From assembly GCF_014541205.1 (NCBI RefSeq), contig NZ_CP061280.1:760798-824797 (forward strand): a DNA stretch of 64,000 nt, read 5' to 3'. This document shows, piece after piece, positions 8,599 through 17,267 of the stretch. A model generated the notes under the pieces. It was not told where the DNA came from. It did not search any database and saw only the letters and a program-made list of their open reading frames with translations. Numbering within the stretch: the first letter of the stretch is position 1; each line of letters opens with the position of its first letter. This DNA is from Mannheimia bovis. Its GTDB lineage: Bacteria > Pseudomonadota > Gammaproteobacteria > Enterobacterales > Pasteurellaceae. The translations under genes and the position numbers were made by a program.

Positions 8599-11500
8599 TT
8601 ATTTACCTATATTCCTTTGATAAATTTGTTTTGCCAGTCGTTTTACGACACGTTTTCTCAAGTTCTCATCACTCATTACTTGGTTGCTGATCTCTTCATT
8701 TCCTTCCATTCGCTGGAACAATAAATCGAGTAATTTATCAGCAAAATAAGCAGTAAAATTTTCTAGGCTATTATTTTGTGCCGCCCCCATAATATCTTTA
8801 TTGGTTAAAGCATCTTCAATAATTTGCTCAAAGAAAAGTTGGTCGGCAATGGTAAATTGAGTACCATAAATGCCGTTAATTTCCTCAACCATTCGGCTAA
8901 GTTCATCAGTTACATTTACTTGCCCTGTTCCTACATCAGTAGCACCTTTTAGTGGCTTAGCTTCGCCTTCATTTAAATGAATCTGCCCCTCACTTTGTTT
9001 TTGTAGCTTGTAGAATTGTAGTACCACATCTTTGCTTAAATCGACTTTATTATGATCGCCGTTATTAGGGAGTTTACTTTGCAATGCTCGTAAGTAAACA
9101 TAGCGTTGTTCGTGTAAATCATCGCTATAATCCATAATTTGAGAAACAAACTGATATAAATTTAAGTAACTTTTTAACTGGCTTTTAAAGAGATTTTGTT
9201 GCTCAACTTTAAGCTCAGATAAGTCTTCAACGCCTTGTTGAATTTCACTATTAATGGCTAAAAATCGTGCTACTGCCTTATCTAAAATCGCATTTAGCTT
9301 TCTGTGTTCTGAACCTGTTGGTTGCTGTTTCGCACTAAACCAAATTTCAGCAAATTGCTGAATTTCTTGTTGGAAATAAATCTTCCATTGGTCTATTGTT
9401 ATGGCAAGCTCATCTAATTTCTCAGTATCAGGAATTTCACCCACTTCTGTAACTTCATAAAATGGCTTAAATGCTTGATAAATATCTTCAGGTTTATTCA
9501 CAAAATCCAGTACGAAAGTGTCTGATTTTCCTTTTGTATAGCGGTTTAAACGAGAAAGTGTCTGCACCGCTTGAATGCCACTTAATTTTTTATCCACAAA
9601 CATTGTATGTAGTAATGGTTGGTCAAACCCTGTTTGATATTTTTCCGCCACAAGTAACACTTGATAATGATCGGTATCGAACTGTTCGGGTAAATCCGCT
9701 TCTCGAATACCATTCATCATTACTTCGGTATATTCTTGTTCGGGAGCTTCTTTTAATGAAATACCACCAGAAAAAGCAACCAGCGATTTAATGCCTGAAT
9801 AGCCTTTCTCTTTAATATAATCATCAAAGGCTAATTTGTAACGCACCGCAGCCTCTCTACTACTGGTTACTACCATTGCTTTAGCTCTGCCACCAATTTT
9901 ATGCATTGTGGTTGAACGGAAGTGCTCAATGATAATTTCCACTTTTTGAGCGATCACACTCGGATGCAAATTCACAAATCGCATCATTTCTTTTTTGGCT
10001 TTGCTCTTATTGAGTTCCTTATCATTTTCACTGATTTTTAATAGGTTGAAATATTGCTTCCAGGTTGCATAATTGGCGAGTACATCTAAAATAAAACCTT
10101 CTTCAATTGCTTGCTTCATTGTGTAATGATGGAATGGCGTATCACCATTTTCTCCTTTTTCATCGAATAAGGCTTTAGTTTTCCATTTAGGTGTGGCGGT
10201 AAACGCAAAAAAACTTAAATTTGGCTGGCGTTGTCGTTTGGCAGCCTCAATAAAAAGTTGCTTTTTGGCTTCATCAGAGAGCGGGTTTTCATCATCATTA
10301 TCATTTAAAAACTCCGCCATTACTGCCGCTTCAATTCCATCTTTATTTAATACCTTGCGTAATTCCATTGCCGCTTCTCCACTTTGAGAGCTGTGGGCTT
10401 CATCGACAATCACGGCAAATTGCTTACCAGCAGTGGTAATTTCTATTCCTTTTCCAACCGCTTGTTGTTTAGAAATAGCCGCCATAACAAAAGGAAATTT
10501 TTGAATTGTGGTAACAATAATAGGCGTATCTGTTGCAATGGCTAACGCTAACTGCTGTGAGTTATGATCGATTTTCTGTACTACACCGTCTTTATGTTCA
10601 AACTGGCTAATAGTTGCCTGTAATTGGCGATCGAGTACTACACGATCTGTTACAACAATGACAGAGTTAAATATTTTTTCATCATTATTATTGTGTAGCG
10701 AGCTAAGTTGGTGGGCTAACCAAGCAATAGTGTTTGATTTTCCAGAACCTGCAGAATGTTGGATAAGATAATTTCTGCCTGCACCATTTTCTTTACTGTG
10801 AGTAATTAATTTACGCACTGCATCCAGCTGATGAAAGCGGGGAAAAATCATTGTTTCTTTTTGCAATAAACGTAAGCCGCTTTCAGTACGGACTTTTTTC
10901 TCCTCAATATTTAAATGAAGGAAGCGGGCGATAATGTCTAAAAAACTCTGACGACTTAGAATGTCTTCCCACAAATACGCGGTTTTGACATTATCTTGAA
11001 TAGGTGGATTGCCTCTACCGCCGTTATAGCCTCGATTAAAAGGCAGGAAATAAGTGCTTTCTCCTTCTAATTTAGTCGTCATATAGACTTCATCGGTATC
11101 TACGGCAAAATGGACTAAGGTGCGTTTTTTGAAGTCAAATAGTTTCCCTTTAGGGTTACGGTCAAAACGATATTGTTGAATGGCATCTGCGACAGTCCAG
11201 TGTGTTGCAGACAGCACATTTTTTAATTCAAGTGTTGCAACCGGAATACCATTAAGGGATAAAACAATATCGGGGCGTTCGCCGTTTTCAGTAATAACTT
11301 GACGGGTAATTTTTAAAATATTGGCATCAAAACGATATTGCGTTTCCTCGTTCAACCCGGTATTAGGGGCAAAATACGCCATCTTGAAGGTTTTTCCATA
11401 GCAACGGAAACCGTGTCTTAGCACATTCAGAGAGCCTTTAACGTCCAGTTCCTGACAAAGTGCTTTCATTAAGATTGCAGTCGCATTTTCTTTTTGTCCT

Positions 11501-11670
11501 GCTTCTAATCTCTCCCACTTTTGAGGTTGAGTTTGACGAATAAAGGCGATCACATCTTTTTCAAACAAAGCAAGCTCTTTGTTATATTCCGTATTTTTAC
11601 CTTGAACATAGCCACCTTCTTCTAATAAAAATCGTTCAATTTCAGTTTCAAAGTGTTGTTCTGTGATCAT
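8599..11670 (-). CDS. hsdR: Type I restriction endonuclease subunit R
   Basis: Motor and nuclease subunit of a type I restriction enzyme, which translocates DNA using ATP and cuts far from the recognition site. Domain order in the 1023 residues is typical. The nuclease domain has D134 (RPDIV) and E148-L-K150 (ELK), the PD-ExK core. Walker A HSAGSGKS lies at about 305-312, DEAH at 423-426 and TATP near residue 490. A second helicase lobe contains the YQTGFDQPLL region. A helical C-terminus contacts HsdM. It is last in the leftward operon and its ATG overlaps the stop of the preceding Schlafen-like gene (ATGA), so its translation is probably coupled. No frameshift or missing motif is seen, so it looks active. 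Confidence 0.95.
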   Translation of the reverse strand: MITEQHFETEIERFLLEEGGYVQGKNTEYNKELALFEKDVIAFIRQTQPQKWERLEAGQKENATAILMKALCQELDVKGSLNVLRHGFRCYGKTFKMAYFAPNTGLNEETQYRFDANILKITRQVITENGERPDIVLSLNGIPVATLELKNVLSATHWTVADAIQQYRFDRNPKGKLFDFKKRTLVHFAVDTDEVYMTTKLEGESTYFLPFNRGYNGGRGNPPIQDNVKTAYLWEDILSRQSFLDIIARFLHLNIEEKKVRTESGLRLLQKETMIFPRFHQLDAVRKLITHSKENGAGRNYLIQHSAGSGKSNTIAWLAHQLSSLHNNNDEKIFNSVIVVTDRVVLDRQLQATISQFEHKDGVVQKIDHNSQQLALAIATDTPIIVTTIQKFPFVMAAISKQQAVGKGIEITTAGKQFAVIVDEAHSSQSGEAAMELRKVLNKDGIEAAVMAEFLNDNDDENPLSDEAKKQLFIEAAKRQRQPNLSFFAFTATPKWKTKALFDEKGENGDTPFHHYTMKQAIEEGFILDVLANYATWKQYFNLLKISENDKELNKSKAKKEMMRFVNLHPSVIAQKVEIIIEHFRSTTMHKIGGRAKAMVVTSSREAAVRYKLAFDDYIKEKGYSGIKSLVAFSGGISLKEAPEQEYTEVMMNGIREADLPEQFDTDHYQVLLVAEKYQTGFDQPLLHTMFVDKKLSGIQAVQTLSRLNRYTKGKSDTFVLDFVNKPEDIYQAFKPFYEVTEVGEIPDTEKLDELAITIDQWKIYFQQEIQQFAEIWFSAKQQPTGSEHRKLNAILDKAVARFLAINSEIQQGVEDLSELKVEQQNLFKSQLKSYLNLYQFVSQIMDYSDDLHEQRYVYLRALQSKLPNNGDHNKVDLSKDVVLQFYKLQKQSEGQIHLNEGEAKPLKGATDVGTGQVNVTDELSRMVEEINGIYGTQFTIADQLFFEQIIEDALTNKDIMGAAQNNSLENFTAYFADKLLDLLFQRMEGNEEISNQVMSDENLRKRVVKRLAKQIYQRNIGK

Positions 11671-13493
11671 TTTTGTTCCTTATTTATTTTACGACGATAT
11701 TTTTGTTGGCTGCTAGTTGGCTTATCAGGAATAGTCATCTCAATTAATCCGGCATCTAATGCGGGTTTTAAATAACGCTCACGGAAATTTTTACTGTCTT
11801 TTAAATTTAATAATGATTTCAAACTATTACGATCTAATTCAAGATTGCCTAATACCCCTAGTAATAACATAACTTGAGGGGTGGCTTGGGGGGTACTTGA
11901 GGGGTAACTTGGGGGGGAGACTTGAGGGGATACCCCATAAGTCAAAGTACCATCATAAGAAAATACGCCATCATATCTATCTGATAAGGCTTTTGTTGAA
12001 AGCGTATAATAAGTTGCCTTTCCTGTTTTCTGCTTTTCCAACAAACCTTTTTGATTAGTTAGTTTGGCTAATAATCGGGTTACTGAGGAATTATCTAAAT
12101 CGGAAAGTGAACGTAATGATTGGTTATTGACAAACCCCGTTTCTTTAGCAAGTACAAGAGCCATTGCTTCATCATCACTTAGTTCTTCTTCTTTGAATTT
12201 AGCAAGCCAACTCAGCTGACTTTCATTGAAAAACTGATGTAGAAGATAAATTGCTTGAAAGTAATGCCCAAAGTGATCACTAATAAACACAGGTTTAGAT
12301 AAATCAGCATTACTAAGTTCCTGCCGAATTTTGCGTATTCCTGAACCTTTTGTTTCAGCAAAATCCAAATCATATAAAACAGCGGCTAATACAGGGTTAC
12401 GCAGTTTTGAACCATATTCTCCTAATTGTTCGGTAGGCTTGAGAGAATATCCCGCATTTTTGACTTCCAAGCGATTATCAAATCGTATAATGATAGTAGG
12501 CGATTTAGTGAGATAATCTCGGTGCATTACTGCATTAACTAACGTTTCACGAACCACTTTATAAGGCAGTTTAGAGACATCACTACGTTGCAGGCTATTG
12601 TCTTCCATTTTAAACATTCGTGGCATATCACTTAAAATTTCTCTCTCCAGTTTAGGAATTAAGAAAATAAGAGCTTCTCTTAGATCCATTGTAGAAATAA
12701 TGCCATCTTGTTGCCATTCAATACCTCGAATTCGCACATAATCTACTCTCATATCAGGTAAGAGCCGGCGTAATGCAAGTGGTTTACCTAACATTAAAAG
12801 ACCGGCAACATTGGGTACAAATTCACCGTTTTGGCGTACGACCAAATTTAATGCTAATAACATTTCCTCGTCATTAGCTTGTAATTCTTCAGCATCAGGG
12901 CGAACTTTTTCCCGTAGTCTCCGATACTGCATAATTGCTCTAGGATCGAGATCGTCCCAATGTGCAGATGGAAGAATAGTTTGCTCAAAGCTACTTCCTA
13001 ATTTTGCTAAGAGTATTGGCTCTAATTCAGTTTGGGAGCACTCATAATCGCTATTTAATCCTCGTCGCCACACTCCTGTTTTACGACGATTTTTACTGTC
13101 TAATTTTCCTTTAAATATGCAAGGTTTTGCATTGGGCGGTAATTCAGGTACAAAAATAAGCAGAACACTTTTACCCTCTATCATAGATAATTGAGGTTCA
13201 GCAACTTGAATAGGGATCGGTTGTTCAAACTGTTCACGACAATTTGTTTGCAGTTCGTTTAGCAACTTATCACGATTTGTAATACCTGCAACCCAATAAT
13301 TTTCATGTTCCTCATCAGGCTCGGCAATACCTAATAACAGATAGCCTCCACCTAAGTCTGGTTCATTGGCAAATGCATTAATACTTTGCATTATAGAACT
13401 GCCAATCTCTGAACCTAATTTAGCTTCTAGGCGACCGCTTTCTTGATACTGCTGTAATTGCTCAAATAATTCTTGTGCTGAAATATCTAACAT
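11667..13493 (-). CDS. Schlafen AlbA_2 / GHKL ATPase / winged-helix protein within the type I RM operon
   Basis: A 608-residue member of the COG2865-type family; function unknown. Residues about 15-155 form an AlbA_2 (Schlafen-core) domain (LEAK, INAFAN, GGGYLLLGIAE). Residues about 300-395 resemble the HATPase_c_4/GHKL fold, with ETLVNAVMHRDY (316-327) and RNPVLAAVL. The C-terminus has winged-helix-like segments around 440-500 and 542-590, separated by an S/P/Q-rich linker at 521-541 encoded by G/C homopolymer runs. E18, E23 and D60 occupy the spacing of the E-E-D nuclease triad known in mammalian SLFN11/13, so nuclease activity is possible. The ATG at 13493 is preceded by GGGGGAATA; an upstream start at 13538 lacks this. 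It lies between hsdS and hsdR and overlaps hsdR by 4 bp. Role (regulator, or accessory defence nuclease) is inferred. Confidence 0.8.
   Translation of the reverse strand: MLDISAQELFEQLQQYQESGRLEAKLGSEIGSSIMQSINAFANEPDLGGGYLLLGIAEPDEEHENYWVAGITNRDKLLNELQTNCREQFEQPIPIQVAEPQLSMIEGKSVLLIFVPELPPNAKPCIFKGKLDSKNRRKTGVWRRGLNSDYECSQTELEPILLAKLGSSFEQTILPSAHWDDLDPRAIMQYRRLREKVRPDAEELQANDEEMLLALNLVVRQNGEFVPNVAGLLMLGKPLALRRLLPDMRVDYVRIRGIEWQQDGIISTMDLREALIFLIPKLEREILSDMPRMFKMEDNSLQRSDVSKLPYKVVRETLVNAVMHRDYLTKSPTIIIRFDNRLEVKNAGYSLKPTEQLGEYGSKLRNPVLAAVLYDLDFAETKGSGIRKIRQELSNADLSKPVFISDHFGHYFQAIYLLHQFFNESQLSWLAKFKEEELSDDEAMALVLAKETGFVNNQSLRSLSDLDNSSVTRLLAKLTNQKGLLEKQKTGKATYYTLSTKALSDRYDGVFSYDGTLTYGVSPQVSPPSYPSSTPQATPQVMLLLGVLGNLELDRNSLKSLLNLKDSKNFRERYLKPALDAGLIEMTIPDKPTSSQQKYRRKINKEQK
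11878..11929 (+). repeat. G-run array inside the Schlafen-like gene
   Basis: Five G-runs lie on the plus (non-coding) strand: 4 G at 11878, 6 G at 11888, 4 G at 11901, 7 G at 11911 and 4 G at 11926. They sit in an imperfect repeat of about 11-14 bases (ACTTGAGGGGT-like). The runs are spaced 6-8 bases apart and could form a G-quadruplex. The G7 run is long enough for slippage. On the coding strand it encodes a Ser/Pro/Gln/Thr linker. Confidence 0.75.
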
Positions 13494-13548
13494 TATTCCC
13501 CCATTGCATTGCTTTAATTTTAGCAAAAAATTGCTCAATTTTAACCGC

Positions 13549-14883
13549 TTACACCTTTACTTTTCCTGTAACAACTTGCGTGATTAATGCCGAGCGGTAT
13601 TCTTTTAGCCGTTCGATAACACGTTCAATTTTATTTTGTAAGTGGTTGATTTTTTCGGTTTTTTTGTCAAGGTAGTTAGCTATGATAGTTTGTTCAGTTT
13701 CAGAGGGAATACAAATAGGTAAACGCACTAAATCAGAAGCGTTAATTGCAGGATAACTTACACCAACCGAATTAGCGACAATCGCTCCAACAATACCTTC
13801 TGATTGAATGTAATAACCTAGATATTGTGAATTTAAACCACATTTTGAACGCAATACAGCAAATCCAGTAGAAGCAATTAAATTAGGTTCTGCACTTTCT
13901 ACTTGGGCTATTGCCTTTAAATAAGTTCGTACGGTAGAAACTAGTACATCACCATCTTTAACAATTCGTCTGGCTCTTGACGGAGCATTTTCAAATATCA
14001 TCAGTTCTTTATTTTTGATACCGTCAGTTAGTGATACGCTTGAAATATCTACATATAAAATTTCTTCGTCTAAATCAGTATTTTCGGGTAGTGTTTCATC
14101 ATTGTAACTGACTGCAAATTTCAATGGTTTAATTTCCCAATGCTCCGGCACTTCTCCCAACCATTCAATACCCGAATTCCGTAGGGGAACGTTACTACTT
14201 AATGTTTCGTTATCATTTAGGGCTGTAGGTAAACGAACTCTACCGCATACTGTTTCTGTAATTAATGCAGTCCGTTTTTCGCTGAGCTTTTCCAACAATG
14301 CTTGCTGGCGGCTGATCAAGCGGTCAATTTTTTCGGTTTTTTTGTCAAGGAAGTTAATAATACCGAGTTGTTCATTAAGAGTTGGAACAATAAACCAAAA
14401 CTCACGAATTTTATCTAAATGGAGATTAGTTACAGTATTTTTTTTTGTTAATCCAAAAATTTGTTCTTGCAATGAATGACTTTCAAAAACATAGTGAGCG
14501 AAAGTTGAATTGATTTTTGTATTAAATTTAATAAGGCATAGGCTGACAAAAATGCTAAATTCCCAGTTCCAGTCTATAACTTTTGTTACTCCAATAGTTC
14601 CATTTTTAGATAATAATAAATCTCCCTTTTCGGGGTTACATCTCTTTACCAATTCCAAATGTTCTTCTTGTGGAATATATTTGATATTTTCCATATTAAT
14701 ATCATTATTTTGAATATCAGTTACTCGTAAAAATGGAACACCAGTATCTATGTAAGTTGGTGTAAAGTGTGAACCATCTACAATTTTGGTTGTGAGAAAT
14801 TTCAATGGCTTGACTTCCCAATGCTCCGGCACTTCTCCCAACCATTCCACGCCGCTTGGTTTATATTTTTCGTATCGTTTCAT
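13549..14883 (-). CDS. hsdS: Type I restriction-modification specificity subunit S
   Basis: DNA recognition subunit that directs both methylation and restriction. The 444 residues fall into two homologous halves. Each begins with a G[VI]EWLGEVPEHWE motif (about residues 12 and 238), continues into a variable target-recognition domain, and ends in a helical spacer (LDKKTEKI ... LITETVCGRV / LITQVVTGKV). Two intact halves imply a bipartite recognition sequence. The DNA for the matching segments is nearly identical (33 bp and 24 bp exact repeats). ATG at 14883 is favoured over a TTG two codons earlier. It lies 47 bp after hsdM and carries internal uptake sequences. The target cannot be predicted from sequence alone. 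Confidence 0.94.
   Translation of the reverse strand: MKRYEKYKPSGVEWLGEVPEHWEVKPLKFLTTKIVDGSHFTPTYIDTGVPFLRVTDIQNNDINMENIKYIPQEEHLELVKRCNPEKGDLLLSKNGTIGVTKVIDWNWEFSIFVSLCLIKFNTKINSTFAHYVFESHSLQEQIFGLTKKNTVTNLHLDKIREFWFIVPTLNEQLGIINFLDKKTEKIDRLISRQQALLEKLSEKRTALITETVCGRVRLPTALNDNETLSSNVPLRNSGIEWLGEVPEHWEIKPLKFAVSYNDETLPENTDLDEEILYVDISSVSLTDGIKNKELMIFENAPSRARRIVKDGDVLVSTVRTYLKAIAQVESAEPNLIASTGFAVLRSKCGLNSQYLGYYIQSEGIVGAIVANSVGVSYPAINASDLVRLPICIPSETEQTIIANYLDKKTEKINHLQNKIERVIERLKEYRSALITQVVTGKVKV
13649..14350. repeat. 24-bp exact direct repeat at the conserved spacers of hsdS
   Basis: Copies at 13649-13672 and 14327-14350 are identical (A, six T, CGG, seven T, GTCAAGG). They encode the LDKKTEKI segment of each helical spacer. 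Recombination between them would delete or duplicate one target-recognition domain. Confidence 0.85.
14134..14847. repeat. 33-bp exact direct repeat at the start of each hsdS half
   Basis: Copies at 14134-14166 and 14815-14847 are identical and encode the EWLGEVPEHWE motif that opens each target-recognition domain. The offset of 681 bp equals one half of the gene. Confidence 0.85.
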
Positions 14884-14930
14884 TTGCAAAAAATTCCTTT
14901 ATTTCGACCGCTTGTTTTGGTAACGGTGGC

Positions 14931-17126
14931 TTATATTTCGCCCAACATAGCCACAATTTCTGCCTCCAATTCATCAATTTCTGCTTTGATGTCGGCGAGC
15001 GGACGTGGTGGTTGGTATTGATAAAAATGGCGATTAATCGGAATTTCATAGCCGATTTTCGTTTTGCTGTAGTCAATCCACGCATTATCTATATGCGGAA
15101 GCACCTCTTTGGCTAAATAGTCTTCACAGTGGGTTTTGACTAATTTAACCAACTCATCGGGCTTTCCGTCTTTATAATCCACCGGTAAAGGCAGAGGAAT
15201 ATTAGATGGCAGCGGAACAAGTTCGGTGTCTCGCAACTGTGCGTCAGGTTCTGGGTTGCCTTTGCTGTCTAGGCAGATTTCAGCGGTTTCATCTCGTTCA
15301 CTTAGGGCATCTAAAATTGCTTTTTTAAGCGGGGCTGCCGGTTTGAAATCTAACGCTTTTAATGCGTTGTCGAACCGTTTCATAAAGAGAGAGCGGTTTT
15401 TGTATAGCTCATCGCCAATGGTGGATAATGCCGTTAAAATAGCCTGTTGTTGGCGTTTTCCCTCTGCTTCTTCTTTAGCAATTTCAGCTTCATCTTTGCG
15501 TTTTTTACTTACCGCTAAGTTGATAAATGCCGTTTGGCTTTTTACTCGTTCAATACGTTCTGCACTTGCTTGAAAATTTAAGCGTAAAGGGCGTTCTACC
15601 GTGATTTTTAAATAACCAAAATCTTGGTTGTTAAAGATTTTGCTGCAAATTTTTGTTGAAATTTGACCGCTTGCTTGGTCTTTGAAATCGGTATAAAGCT
15701 GAGTTAAGTCTTCAATTTGGGCTTGCGATAATTCATTGCGTTTATCACCCAAACTTTTTGCCATTTTCTGATAATGCTGCGTGCCGTCAATCAGTTGCAC
15801 TTTGCCTTTTCGTTGTGGCGATTTCTTGTTACTCACAATCCACACATAGGTATAAATGCCCGTGTTGTAGAAGAGTTGGTCCGGCAGGGCAATAATGGCT
15901 TCTAACCAGTCGTTCTCGATAATCCAGCGGCGAATGTTGCTTTCGCCCGAGCCTGCATCGCCTGTAAACAGTGGCGAGCCGTTAAATACCACCGCGATGC
16001 GTGATCCACCTTCTTTAATAGGCTTCATTTTAGAAATCATATGTTGTAAAAAGAGCAGTGAGCCGTCATTAATGCGAGGCAAGCCTGCTCCAAAACGACC
16101 GGCAAAACCACTTTTTGCTTCATCATTAATGAAATCTTGCTCATTTTTCCACTCTACGCCGAAAGGCGGATTAGAGAACATATAATCAAAAGTTTGATCG
16201 GGGTGTCCGTCTTTTGGCATAAAGCCGTTATCGTTGTTTTTGTTGTTTTTTACGCCGAGTGTATCGCCGTAAATAAGATTGCTGATAGGCTCGTCTTTAA
16301 TTAATAAATCCGCACAACAGATGGCATAAGACTCAGCATTATACTCTTGTCCGTATAGCTGTAAGTTAATACTACTGTTATAGCCTTTTAAATACTTTTC
16401 AGATTCTGAAAGCATTCCGCCCGTACCTGCGGTAGGGTCATAAATGCGGGCAATGGCGTGAGGTTTGCTTAAACGTTCTTCATCTTCTGCGAAAATTAAA
16501 TTCACCATTAAATTAATGACTTCACGTGGGGTAAAGTGATCTCCTGCCTCTTCATTCGCTTGTTCATTAAATTTACGTACCAATTCTTCAAAAATATAGC
16601 CCATTTGCAGATTAGAAATAGAGCTTGGCGATAAATCAATGTTGTTCGCTTTCAGATCTTTATGAAATTGTGAAAGCACCGCATATAAGCGATTACTGTT
16701 ATCTAATTTCTCAATCTCATTTTCAAATTCAAATTTAGCAAAAATATCTTTTGCTTTCGCAGAAAAGCCCTGTAAATATTTGGTTAAATTCGCAACGATA
16801 TGGTCTTGATCGGCTAACAGACGTTGGAGGTTGTAGCCACTTGTATTGTAAAGTGGTTGTGTGCGGCTAGGATCTGCAACTTTGGTGAGTGCTTTTTCAT
16901 ATAAATCGCCTTTCGGGGCTTTATTGCCTTGTGCATTGAGTTCATCTGCTTTGGCTTTCATTGCATCTGTATAAGGAGATAAAATTGCATCAAAACGAGC
17001 CAAAACAATTAACGGTAGCATCACTCGGCGATATTGTGGTGGACGATAAGTACCGCGTAACATATTTGCCATATTCCAAATAACAGATGAAATAGTAGAT
17101 TGTTTGGTTTGAAAGTTAGTTGTCAT
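14931..17126 (-). CDS. hsdM: Type I restriction-modification DNA methyltransferase subunit M
   Basis: N6-adenine methyltransferase subunit. With HsdS it methylates the recognition site and with HsdR it forms the restriction complex. The 731-residue chain has the HsdM N-terminal helical domain (about 10-150), the SAM-binding motif I DPTAGTGGML at about 230-239 and the catalytic motif IV NPPFG at 319-323. It is longer than EcoKI HsdM because of a C-terminal extension of some 200 residues rich in coiled-coil-like and acidic stretches. It is the first gene of the leftward hsd operon. An uptake sequence lies inside the gene near 15662, so the locus has probably been in this family for long. No defect is visible. 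Confidence 0.95.
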   Translation of the reverse strand: MTTNFQTKQSTISSVIWNMANMLRGTYRPPQYRRVMLPLIVLARFDAILSPYTDAMKAKADELNAQGNKAPKGDLYEKALTKVADPSRTQPLYNTSGYNLQRLLADQDHIVANLTKYLQGFSAKAKDIFAKFEFENEIEKLDNSNRLYAVLSQFHKDLKANNIDLSPSSISNLQMGYIFEELVRKFNEQANEEAGDHFTPREVINLMVNLIFAEDEERLSKPHAIARIYDPTAGTGGMLSESEKYLKGYNSSINLQLYGQEYNAESYAICCADLLIKDEPISNLIYGDTLGVKNNKNNDNGFMPKDGHPDQTFDYMFSNPPFGVEWKNEQDFINDEAKSGFAGRFGAGLPRINDGSLLFLQHMISKMKPIKEGGSRIAVVFNGSPLFTGDAGSGESNIRRWIIENDWLEAIIALPDQLFYNTGIYTYVWIVSNKKSPQRKGKVQLIDGTQHYQKMAKSLGDKRNELSQAQIEDLTQLYTDFKDQASGQISTKICSKIFNNQDFGYLKITVERPLRLNFQASAERIERVKSQTAFINLAVSKKRKDEAEIAKEEAEGKRQQQAILTALSTIGDELYKNRSLFMKRFDNALKALDFKPAAPLKKAILDALSERDETAEICLDSKGNPEPDAQLRDTELVPLPSNIPLPLPVDYKDGKPDELVKLVKTHCEDYLAKEVLPHIDNAWIDYSKTKIGYEIPINRHFYQYQPPRPLADIKAEIDELEAEIVAMLGEI

Positions 17127-17150
17127 TGCTATTCCTTGTCATTTATTTAA

Positions 17151-17165
17151 GGTTTTCTTAAAACC
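17151..17165 (-). promoter_or_regulatory. Small inverted repeat in the hsdM upstream region
   Basis: GGTTTT and AAAACC face each other across three bases, 25 bp upstream of the hsdM ATG. It could be an operator or a leader hairpin controlling the hsd operon. No clear -35/-10 pair was recognised nearby. Confidence 0.25.
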
Positions 17166-17210
17166 AAGTTAATGTTCTATGTAATGTATTTATTGTAACC
17201 TTAAAAAGGC

Positions 17211-17242
17211 AACCGCTTGTAGATTTTCATCTACAAGCGGTT
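17211..17242. terminator. Terminator, inverted uptake-sequence pair, after rph
   Basis: AACCGCTTGTAGAT and ATCTACAAGCGGTT form a perfect 14-bp stem with a 4-base loop. Five T follow on the minus strand within a few bases. It separates rph from the hsd operon. Confidence 0.8.
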
Positions 17243-17267
17243 AATTTTTGCTGGAAATTTGCAAATA

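Noticed and set aside
11870-11935. The repeated ACTTGAGGGG units as a CRISPR or tandem-repeat array
   Set aside because: Units are short, imperfect and without spacers; they are in-frame coding sequence for a linker.
13549-14883. hsdS as a fusion of two genes or a recent duplication error
   Set aside because: Two similar halves are the normal architecture of type I S subunits; the variable domains differ.
8599-17126. The hsd operon as a recent mobile island
   Set aside because: No integrase, transposase, terminal repeats or tRNA target are visible, and uptake sequences occur within hsdM and hsdS, suggesting long residence in this family.
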